Position numbers and translations under genes: made by a program | Notes under the pieces: model-generated | The model's input: only the letters and a program-made list of their open reading frames with translations | What the model was told of the DNA's origin: nothing | Database searches by the model: none | NCBI GenBank assembly: GCA_030039135.1 | Contig: JASHQN010000121.1 | Location: 1 to 11,402, forward strand | Source of the DNA: Thermoplasmata archaeon | GTDB lineage: Archaea > Thermoplasmatota > Thermoplasmata > Lutacidiplasmatales > UBA184 | Reading direction: 5' to 3' | DNA length: 11,402 nucleotides | Shown here: one piece after another, positions 5,771-11,402 of the stretch | Position numbering within the stretch: the first letter of the stretch is position 1 | How the letters are laid out: every line of letters begins with the position of its first letter

Positions 5771-6907
5771 ATGCCGGACGACGCGGCGCCCAGTTCGGAG
5801 TGGCGCGAGCGGGCCCACGCCTTCGCTGCGCGCTACGTCCTCGCCGAGGCAGAGCGCATCGACCGCGAGGACCGCCTCCCGGACGCCGTCCTGCGCGCGC
5901 TCGCCTCCGAGCGGTTCTTCGGCCTGGGGCTGCCCGCCGAGTGGGACGGAGCGGGGGGCGACTGCCGGTCGACCGTGGCCGTCCTCGAGGAGCTCGCGTA
6001 CGGGAGCGCCGCGGTGGCCGTGACCCTCGCGGTCCATCTCTCCGTCTGCGCGCGCCCGATCCTCGAGCATGGGAACGACCTCCAGCGGGAGCGGTTCCTC
6101 CGCCCGCTCGCGCGAGGAGAGAGGATCGGTGCGTTCGCGCTGACCGAGCCCGGCGCCGGATCCGACTCTGCGGGCCTCACGACCCGGTATCGGCGGGAGG
6201 GCGACGGGTTCGTGCTCCGGGGAGCGAAGATGTTCATTTCGAACGCGGTGAGCGCGGGCGAGGTCCTCGTATTTGCCACGCGCGATCCCGCCCTGGGCCA
6301 CCGAGGGATCTCGGGCTTCGTGCTCCCGTCGGGCACCGCGGGAGTGTCCGTCGCGCAACGCCTCGACAAGCTCGGTCTCCGCGGCAGCGAGACGACCGAG
6401 CTCGTGCTCGACGATGCGCGGCTCCCGACCGATTCGCTCCTCGGCGAGGAGGGGTCGGGGCTCCGCATCGCCCTTGGCGCTCTCGCGGGCGGGAGGGTCG
6501 GGATCGCGGCTTGTGCCCTCGGCGTCGCGCAGGCCGCGTTCGACACGCTACGCGACTCGGTCCGCCTCGACGACGCGGACTGGAAGCGCCATCGCCTAGC
6601 GCAGGCGTTCGCCGACCTCGCCTCGGCTCGAGCCCTCGTCGCGGACGCCGCCGAGCGCCAGGACACCGGGCGCCCGTTCTCCCGCGAGGCGTCGGTCGCG
6701 AAGCTGGTGGCCTCTCGCGCGGCCGTGTCGATCGCTTCCTCGGGGGTCGATGTCGCCGGGGAAGCGGGGACCCGGGCGGGTTCCGCTGCCGAGCGGCTCT
6801 ACCGGGACGCCCGGGTCTTCCCGATCGTGGAGGGCACGACCGAGATCCAGGAGCTCATCCTCGCGCGGAGCCTCCTTCCGCCGAGCGACGAACCAAAGCC
6901 TTTCTAA
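5771..6907 (+). CDS. acyl-CoA dehydrogenase
   Basis: A flavin (FAD) enzyme that forms the 2,3-double bond in acyl-CoA thioesters, the first step of beta-oxidation or of branched-chain amino-acid breakdown, passing electrons to electron-transfer flavoprotein. It has 378 residues, standard for the family, and is cytoplasmic. Seen: an N-terminal helical domain, then AFALTEPGAGSDSAG (121-135) and GAKMFISNA (151-159) for FAD and substrate, KLGLRGSETTELVLDD (200-215), and GRVGIAACALGVAQAAFD (241-258). PIVEGTTEIQELILARSLL (351-369) follows, with Glu354 as the expected catalytic base, so the enzyme looks active. The substrate chain length cannot be read. The frame is open far upstream, but that part is antisense to the RqcH-like gene. 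ATG 5771, 27 bases after ATTAAG, is the sensible start. No other fatty-acid gene lies nearby. Confidence 0.93.
   Translation: MPDDAAPSSEWRERAHAFAARYVLAEAERIDREDRLPDAVLRALASERFFGLGLPAEWDGAGGDCRSTVAVLEELAYGSAAVAVTLAVHLSVCARPILEHGNDLQRERFLRPLARGERIGAFALTEPGAGSDSAGLTTRYRREGDGFVLRGAKMFISNAVSAGEVLVFATRDPALGHRGISGFVLPSGTAGVSVAQRLDKLGLRGSETTELVLDDARLPTDSLLGEEGSGLRIALGALAGGRVGIAACALGVAQAAFDTLRDSVRLDDADWKRHRLAQAFADLASARALVADAAERQDTGRPFSREASVAKLVASRAAVSIASSGVDVAGEAGTRAGSAAERLYRDARVFPIVEGTTEIQELILARSLLPPSDEPKPF
6900..6907 (+). promoter_or_regulatory. TATA-like box of the helicase gene, overlapping the preceding stop codon
   Basis: CTTTCTAA is centred 25-26 bases before ATG 6929, the distance for a leaderless archaeal transcript. 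Its last three bases are the TAA stop of the acyl-CoA dehydrogenase. No Shine-Dalgarno sequence lies in the 21-base gap. Confidence 0.5.
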
Positions 6908-6928
6908 CCGACCGACCTCGCGCGTCCG

Positions 6929-9232
6929 ATGTCACGACGTGCGGCGCCCGGTGGGCGCCCGAGCGAGCCGGGGCGGCCCCTGGAAGCGCCCGTGCCGCTC
7001 TCGGAGACCGCGCTCGACGCCGGGCTTCGAGCGGTGCTCGAGGCCGACGGGATCCGCTCACTCTACCCCCCGCAGGCCGCCGCGCTCGGTCCGGTGCTCG
7101 CCGGCGAGAGCCTGGTGCTCGCCTGCCCGACGGCGAGCGGCAAATCGCTCGTGGCGTACCTCGCCCTTCTGCGAGCCGCCCGGGCCGGGCGGACCGGGCT
7201 CTACCTCGTGCCGCTTCGAGCGCTCGCCCACGAGAAGGCCGAGGAGCTCGCTCGGTTCGAGTCGCTCGGTCTCAAGGTCGGGATCTCGATCGGGGACTTC
7301 GACCTGCCGCCGGAGAAGCTCGAGAAGCTCGATGTCCTCGTCGCGACGAGCGAAAAGGCCGACGGCCTCCTGCGACGCGGTAGCCCGTGGCTCGATCGGC
7401 TGGGGGTGGTCGTCGCGGACGAGGTCCACCTCTTGCGGGACCCCGAGCGCGGGCCTACGCTGGAGGTGAGCCTCACTCGCCTCCGCCGCTCGTACCCCGA
7501 CCTCCAGGTGGTCGCGCTCTCCGCGACCGTCTCGAACTCCGAGGAGCTCGCGGTCTGGCTCCGTGCCCGTCACATCGCGAGCGACTTCCGGCCGGTTCCG
7601 CTAAAAAAAGGAGTCTACTTCGACGGCCGGATCACGTTCACTGACCTCTCGACGCGCGCGATCGGAGGCTCCGGGGAGCCCGTGCCCCGCCTGGTACGAT
7701 CGACGATCGAGGAGGGGGGTCAGGCGCTCGTCTTCGTCAGCACCCGCCGCACGAGCGAGCAGGTAGCGGAATCGCTTGCGCCATCGGTCCGCCCTCTCCT
7801 CACCGCCGAGGAGCGGGCCCGGGCACGCGCGGCCGTTGAGGCGCTCAGCGAGACGTCCGACGAGGAGACGGAGGGGATCCGCCGTCTCGCCGCGCTGATC
7901 CCGAGCGGGGTCGCCTACCACAACGCCTCCCTGACGAACCCCGAACGCCAGATCGTCGAGCACGCGTTCCGCGAGCGTACCCTGAAAGCCCTCGTGGCCA
8001 CGCCCACGCTCGCGGCCGGCATCAACCTGCCCGCCCGTCGAGTGGTCGTGCGGGACCTGACCCGGTACGACGACCGCCTGGGCATGCAGGCCCCGATCCC
8101 CGCGACCGAGGTCCACCAGATGCTGGGGCGGGCGGGCCGGCCACGGTTCGATCCCTACGGCGAGGCCCTCCTGCTCGCCCGGACCCCGGAGGACGAGGAC
8201 CGCCTCCTCGACCGGTATCTCTCCGCACCGCCCGACTCCGTCGAGAGCCGGCTCGCGGCCGAGCCGGCGCTCCGCATGCACGTCCTGGCCCTCGTCGCGA
8301 GCGGCGCAGTGCATCGCGAGGAGGACCTCGAATCGTTCTTCGCGGCGACGTTCTATGGCCACACTCTGCCGCTCGATGAGCTGCGCGCGACCGTCACGAC
8401 CGTCCGCGCGTTTCTCGAGACGAACGAGCTCCTCGAGCGGGGGCCCGGGCTCCGGGCGACCCCGTTCGGGTCGATGACGAGCGAGCTCTACCTCGATCCC
8501 CTGAGCGCGGTCGTGCTGCGGGGGGTGCTCGAGCGGGCCCCCCTCGGCGTCGGCGCGTTCCCGCTTCTCGCGGCCGTCGCCGCCACGCCCGACCTTCCGC
8601 CGCTCTTCCTGCGCCGGGGCGAGGAGCCGGACCTCCTCAGCCGCTACACCGACGAGGCCGAGGAGCTCCTCGTCAAGCCCGAGGAGCCCCCGCTCGAACT
8701 CGACCTCGAGAGCTACCTCGCGACCCTCAAGACGGCGAGCGTCCTCGAAGCGTGGATCCGCGAGGTCCCGATCGTCGAGATCACCGAGCGCTTCGGGATC
8801 GGCGCCGGGGACCTGCGCACGAAGGTCGAGGACGCCGAGTGGCTCCTGTTCGCCGCCGGGCGCCTCGCCTCCCGCTTCCAGCGGCGGCTCGGCCGTTCGA
8901 TCGACGACCTCTCCCTCCGCGTCCGGTACGGGGCGGCCGAAGAACTCCTGGACCTCGTCCGTCTCCGCGGCATCGGGCGGGTGAGGGCCCGTCGGCTGTA
9001 CGCGGCGGGGTACCCCGACCGGGAGTCGCTGCGTCGGGCGCCGATCGACCGGATCGAACAGGTCCTTCGGTCCCGAAAGCTCGCCGAAAGCCTGGCTAGC
9101 CAGCTGCGGCGTCCCGGCGCGAAGGCGACGTCGGCGGCTTCCACACCGGCGCCGGTCCCGGCCCCCCGTCCCTCGTCCCCGCGGCCCACGGTCCGGACCC
9201 TCGACGAGTTCCCCGAGGAGTCGGGGCGATGA
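6929..9232 (+). CDS. hel308: Hel308-type (Ski2-like, superfamily 2) DNA helicase
   Basis: An ATP-dependent 3'-5' DNA helicase that in studied archaea acts at stalled replication forks. It has 767 residues; about 700 is usual. Seen: the Q-motif region LYPPQAAAL (45-53), Walker A CPTASGKS (66-73), motif Ia VPLRALAHEKAEEL (94-107), DEVH (164-167), SAT (198-200), VFVSTRRTSEQVAE (268-281), ATPTLAAGINLPARRVVV (357-374) and QMLGRAGRPR (397-406). After these come a winged-helix/ratchet region and a helix-hairpin-helix (about 678-714, RLRGIGRVRARRLYAAGYP). The usual HHAGL of motif IV is HNASL here (331-335). The last 40 residues are Pro/Ala/Ser-rich, look disordered, and lie antisense to the end of the Orc1/Cdc6-like gene. 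A run of seven A sits at 7603-7609. Ski2-like RNA helicase is the alternative, but the C-terminal helix-hairpin-helix favours Hel308. Confidence 0.92.
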   Translation: MSRRAAPGGRPSEPGRPLEAPVPLSETALDAGLRAVLEADGIRSLYPPQAAALGPVLAGESLVLACPTASGKSLVAYLALLRAARAGRTGLYLVPLRALAHEKAEELARFESLGLKVGISIGDFDLPPEKLEKLDVLVATSEKADGLLRRGSPWLDRLGVVVADEVHLLRDPERGPTLEVSLTRLRRSYPDLQVVALSATVSNSEELAVWLRARHIASDFRPVPLKKGVYFDGRITFTDLSTRAIGGSGEPVPRLVRSTIEEGGQALVFVSTRRTSEQVAESLAPSVRPLLTAEERARARAAVEALSETSDEETEGIRRLAALIPSGVAYHNASLTNPERQIVEHAFRERTLKALVATPTLAAGINLPARRVVVRDLTRYDDRLGMQAPIPATEVHQMLGRAGRPRFDPYGEALLLARTPEDEDRLLDRYLSAPPDSVESRLAAEPALRMHVLALVASGAVHREEDLESFFAATFYGHTLPLDELRATVTTVRAFLETNELLERGPGLRATPFGSMTSELYLDPLSAVVLRGVLERAPLGVGAFPLLAAVAATPDLPPLFLRRGEEPDLLSRYTDEAEELLVKPEEPPLELDLESYLATLKTASVLEAWIREVPIVEITERFGIGAGDLRTKVEDAEWLLFAAGRLASRFQRRLGRSIDDLSLRVRYGAAEELLDLVRLRGIGRVRARRLYAAGYPDRESLRRAPIDRIEQVLRSRKLAESLASQLRRPGAKATSAASTPAPVPAPRPSSPRPTVRTLDEFPEESGR

Positions 9233-10304
9233 CCCACTCATCGAGCGGGGCCATGATCCGCACGATCGATCGGGTCCCTCCTACGCCCCCAGCGCGGACC
9301 TCGCGGCGCACGTAACCGGCCTGCTCGAGACGAACGAACCGGCGCCAAAGCGTGGTGGCCGGCAAGGGGGCCGCTCCGACGGCACGAGCGTGGCGGGCCT
9401 CAAGACGTCGCACTTCTCCCACCGCCGCCGATCGATCTCGGACGGCGTCTTCGATAGCGCGCAGCACCGTCGCCTCGACCGAAACCCCGACCGCGCGTGC
9501 CCCCGGCGGAACTGCCCCGGCCCGGTATGACGGCCCGAGAACGGCGCGCCGCAGGAGCTCGATGAGGCGAGCCGCCCCGCCACCGTCCTCCACGGACCGC
9601 TCGAGAATCCGCTCGAGCACGTCGGGCGGACCCGTCCGCCCGAGAGCACGGGTCGCGCGGTCCTCGAGGATGGTGCGGAGTTCCCGGGGAGAGTAGGGGC
9701 CGAGGTCGACGAACGGGGCGATCCGCCATCGTTCGCCCAGCCTGGAGTCCACCCGCTCGAGCACCTCCGGCTGACCGGCGAGGACCGACCAGACCGCAGG
9801 CAGGCCGCTCTCCCCCTCCGGCAAGAACCGGTCCGGTTCTCCGATCGCCCGGAGGATCGGTACGAGGTCCGGCCCGTCCGGTGCCACGTCGTCGAGCACG
9901 AGAACGAGGGGCCGTCCCTCCCGGCGCACCCGCCGCAGGAAGCCCGCGAGGATCTCGACGGCGGGAAACCCCCGCCCATCGAACCCTTCGTCCAGGGCTC
10001 GGAGCAGTGCGGTCGCGACGCCGTGCGTTCCCCGGCAGCGGGCCGTCCGGACCGCGATCCATCGCGGTATCGGTCCCGAACCGGTCGCCCGCAGGCGGTC
10101 CGCGACCTCGCGCGCCGCGCGGCGCGCCACGGACGAGGTCCCCGAGCCGCTCGGTCCGACGACCCCGACGACCCACGGTCCGGGGGCGTGCGGGCTCGGA
10201 GGGTCGAGCCGGCGGACGACCTCGGCGACCTCAACCTCGCGGCCGAGCACCACCGGCGGCAACCAATCCCGCGCAAGGACCTCCGCATGCGAAGGGGTCA
10301 GCAC
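9096..10304 (-). CDS. Orc1/Cdc6-like AAA+ protein with degenerate Walker A
   Basis: A 402-residue protein laid out like archaeal origin-binding Orc1/Cdc6: GREVEVAEVVRRL (21-33), a P-loop region (44-58), hydrophobic Walker B LVLVLDD (133-139), PYSPRELRTILEDRATRAL (203-221), DGGGAARLIELLRRAV (240-255), then a winged-helix domain (about 315-350, TLWRRFVRLEQAGYVRREV). The P-loop reads GPSGSGTSS: Thr56 replaces the lysine that contacts the ATP phosphates (codon ACC, two changes from a Lys codon). Walker B has DD rather than DE. ATP hydrolysis is therefore doubtful, and a DNA-binding or regulatory role is possible (inference). Start GTG 10304 lies about 23-25 bases after a TATA-like stretch; the nearer upstream ATG meets a stop at once. 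The last 44 residues overlap the helicase gene antisense. A STAND- or MalT-type regulator is an alternative. Confidence 0.72.
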   Translation of the reverse strand: MLTPSHAEVLARDWLPPVVLGREVEVAEVVRRLDPPSPHAPGPWVVGVVGPSGSGTSSVARRAAREVADRLRATGSGPIPRWIAVRTARCRGTHGVATALLRALDEGFDGRGFPAVEILAGFLRRVRREGRPLVLVLDDVAPDGPDLVPILRAIGEPDRFLPEGESGLPAVWSVLAGQPEVLERVDSRLGERWRIAPFVDLGPYSPRELRTILEDRATRALGRTGPPDVLERILERSVEDGGGAARLIELLRRAVLGPSYRAGAVPPGARAVGVSVEATVLRAIEDAVRDRSAAVGEVRRLEARHARAVGAAPLPATTLWRRFVRLEQAGYVRREVRAGGVGGTRSIVRIMAPLDEWVIAPTPRGTRRGSGPWAAGTRDGGPGPAPVWKPPTSPSRRDAAAG

Positions 10305-10321
10305 GGGTTATGGCATAGCTG

Positions 10322-10346
10322 TGGAATATAAGAATTCTAATAATCG
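10322..10346. promoter_or_regulatory. A/T-rich bidirectional promoter between the Orc1/Cdc6-like and MscS genes
   Basis: This is the most A/T-rich stretch in the window. ATATAAG (10326-10332) and TCTAATAAT (10337-10345) flank the palindrome AGAATTCT (10331-10338). Leftwards, the minus-strand TTATATT lies about 23-25 bases before GTG 10304, giving a leaderless transcript. Rightwards, the boxes predict starts near 10354-10366, giving a leader of about 30-43 bases before ATG 10397. Confidence 0.6.
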
Positions 10347-10364
10347 CACCGTTCACTCCGGGAA

Positions 10365-10394
10365 AGCGCTATGGCAGCGCCTCCTTCGGGGAGG
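10365..10394 (+). promoter_or_regulatory. two small hairpins in the MscS leader, the second covering the Shine-Dalgarno sequence
   Basis: GCGCT (10366-10370) can pair with AGCGC (10376-10380). CCTCC (10380-10384) can pair with GGAGG (10390-10394) around the stable-loop sequence TTCGG. The GGAGG is the ribosome-binding sequence, only two bases before ATG 10397, so the second hairpin would hide it. The hairpins share C10380 and so compete slightly. Confidence 0.45.
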
Positions 10395-10396
10395 GG

Positions 10397-11308
10397 ATGG
10401 CGACCCCGTCCGAACCCCGGCCGCTCCGGATCCTCCTCCGGAACCTCGTCGTGGTCGTCCTGATCGCGATCGGCATCTACCTCGTCTTCGCCGTCTTCAA
10501 CCAGCGCATCCTCCAGGGCTTCACCCGGGAGGAGATCGTTCTCCTCGAGGCGGGGGCGATCATCCTCCTCGCGTACGCGGTCGCCCGGGCCTTCACGAAC
10601 GCCTCGGACCACGTGCTGCGCCTGCGCGGCCAAGCGCGTCACGGTGCGACGGTCCGGATCTTCGTCAACCTCCTGATCGCGGTCGGTGCCGTCCTCGCGT
10701 TGTTCGATCTCGCGGGGGTGTCGGCCGAGTCGATCTTCCTCGGGAGCGCGTTCGCGGGCATCGTCCTCGGTCTGGCGGCGCAGACCGTGCTCGCGAACGT
10801 CTTCGCGGGCATCCTGATCGTCCTCGCGAGCCCGTTCCACCCGGGCGACCGCGTCGGGGTCATCTCCTCCCAGTACGGGGCGATCGCGCCGAGCTATCCC
10901 CACGAGATGACCTATCCGAGCTACTCCGGGACCGTCGAGGACATCGAGCTCCTCTACACGGTCCTGCGGCTCGACGCCGGGGGTCTCGCCAAGGTCCCGA
11001 ACGCGAGCGTGCTCCAGGCGCTCATCGTGCTCCCGAAGCCGGGGATCCCGAAGGTGCACCGAGTGCGGATGACGTTCCCGAGCTCCGTCGCGGTGGCCAC
11101 GGTCGAGGCGGCGCTCGCTGACGTGACGGAAGCGTTTCCCGTGGACGCGGCGCGCGCGCCTCCCCGTCTCGAGGTGACGGACATCTCGGCGACCACCTGG
11201 GACGGGGTCGTGCTCGTGTGGTCGACGATCCTCGACGACGGGCTCGTTCGCGACCGCGTGATGCGGGCCGTGATCGGCCGTCTGACCCCGCGGCCCTCAG
11301 GACGATAA
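10397..11308 (+). CDS. MscS-family small-conductance mechanosensitive channel
   Basis: A membrane channel that opens under membrane tension and releases solutes during hypo-osmotic shock. It has 303 residues, close to the 286 of E. coli MscS. Hydrophobic segments: about 16-34, 45-66 and 85-105, then the pore helix 116-145 with the Gly/Ala-rich run GSAFAGIVLGLAAQTVLANVFAG split over 116-138. The family motif SPFHPGDRVGV (145-155) follows, then SGTVEDIELLYTVLR (177-191) and KVPNAS (199-204) of the beta domain, and a final alpha/beta domain. Between GDRVGV and SGTV lies about 20 residues (QYGAIAPSYPHE and flanks) not present in E. coli MscS; related archaeal and Gram-positive channels have a similar insert, as I recall. 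ATG 10397 has GGAGG just upstream. TAA is at 11306-11308. Confidence 0.92.
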   Translation: MATPSEPRPLRILLRNLVVVVLIAIGIYLVFAVFNQRILQGFTREEIVLLEAGAIILLAYAVARAFTNASDHVLRLRGQARHGATVRIFVNLLIAVGAVLALFDLAGVSAESIFLGSAFAGIVLGLAAQTVLANVFAGILIVLASPFHPGDRVGVISSQYGAIAPSYPHEMTYPSYSGTVEDIELLYTVLRLDAGGLAKVPNASVLQALIVLPKPGIPKVHRVRMTFPSSVAVATVEAALADVTEAFPVDAARAPPRLEVTDISATTWDGVVLVWSTILDDGLVRDRVMRAVIGRLTPRPSGR

Positions 11309-11329
11309 GGACCCGGCGTGGCCGGGACG

Positions 11330-11335
11330 TTAAAT
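11330..11335 (+). promoter_or_regulatory. TATA-like box for the gene starting at 11369
   Basis: TTAAAT, the best TATA match in the 60-base gap, is centred about 36 bases before ATG 11369. It predicts a leader of roughly 10 bases. Confidence 0.5.
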
Positions 11336-11368
11336 CCGCCGAGCGCTCGCCCGGCGCCGAGGACGCGC

Positions 11369-11402
11369 ATGACCTATCGCGTGACGCTCGTCCCGGGGGA
11401 CG
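11369..11402 (+). CDS. start of an unidentified gene, truncated by the window edge
   Basis: Only eleven codons are visible (MTYRVTLVPGD). The start is supported by the TTAAAT box upstream and by its position after the MscS gene. The product cannot be identified from this much sequence. It does not overlap other features and there is no Shine-Dalgarno sequence. Confidence 0.5.
   Translation, partial: MTYRVTLVPGD

Noticed and set aside
5800..7383. A 527-codon frame across the acyl-CoA dehydrogenase and helicase genes
   Set aside because: It crosses two well-supported genes in another frame and is Arg-rich with no motifs.
7601..9241. A 546-codon minus-strand open frame inside the helicase gene
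   Set aside because: The helicase frame carries all expected motifs; this frame has none and is Glu/Arg/Gly-rich shadow sequence.
10305..10396. Replication origin next to the Orc1/Cdc6-like gene
   Set aside because: Only 92 bases, no repeated origin-recognition boxes, and the A/T-rich part is explained by two promoters. TGTGGAA at about 10320-10326 occurs singly and is too short to count.
10321..11121. Alternative plus-strand frame starting in the A/T-rich island and running through the MscS gene
   Set aside because: Its translation is Arg/Pro-rich without motifs, while the overlapping frame from 10397 is a clear MscS channel.
1..11402. CRISPR array, insertion sequence, integrase or defence gene cluster
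   Set aside because: No repeated spacer-like units, transposase motifs or terminal inverted repeats were seen; genes are housekeeping types with uniform base composition.

Overview
The window is archaeal chromosomal DNA of very high G+C content (roughly 70% by eye). The archaeal assignment rests on five things: sn-glycerol-1-phosphate dehydrogenase (the enzyme of archaeal lipid stereochemistry), a UPF0179 protein, a Hel308-type helicase, an HVO_0476-like zinc-finger protein, and an intron-bearing tRNA. Several genes have an A/T-rich box 25-30 bases before an ATG with almost no leader, as in leaderless archaeal transcripts. The gene set fits a high-GC Thermoplasmatota-type euryarchaeon best. 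That placement is an inference.

Layout. Bases 1-1087 hold the 3' part of the glycerol-1-phosphate dehydrogenase gene and a UPF0179 gene one base behind it. Bases 1098-1206 are a tRNA-Pro(UGG) gene whose D-loop is interrupted by a roughly 32-35 base hairpin intron. A 12-bp hairpin follows. Bases 1306-3117 carry two GT-A-fold glycosyltransferases, probably for surface or lipid-linked glycans. Bases 3167-3994 encode a zinc-finger protein whose end runs 199 bases into the antisense RqcH/NEMF gene (3796-5700, minus strand). That gene and an acyl-CoA dehydrogenase (5771-6907, plus strand) diverge from one shared TATA-like element. A Hel308-type helicase (6929-9232) overlaps convergently by 137 bases with an Orc1/Cdc6-like AAA+ gene (9096-10304, minus strand). 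That gene has lost its Walker A lysine. It diverges, across the only A/T-rich island of the window, from an MscS-family channel gene (10397-11308). A final gene starts at 11369 and runs off the end.

Most genes are unrelated housekeeping functions (lipid synthesis, tRNA, glycosylation, ribosome rescue, fatty-acid oxidation, DNA repair, osmotic protection). They are packed with gaps under 100 bases or with overlaps, and I see no CRISPR array, insertion sequence or clear defence island. The points most worth a second look are the tRNA-Pro D-loop intron, the Orc1/Cdc6-like protein with the degenerate P-loop, the hairpin covering the channel gene's ribosome binding site, the shared TATA box framed by CGTACG repeats, and two long convergent antisense overlaps.
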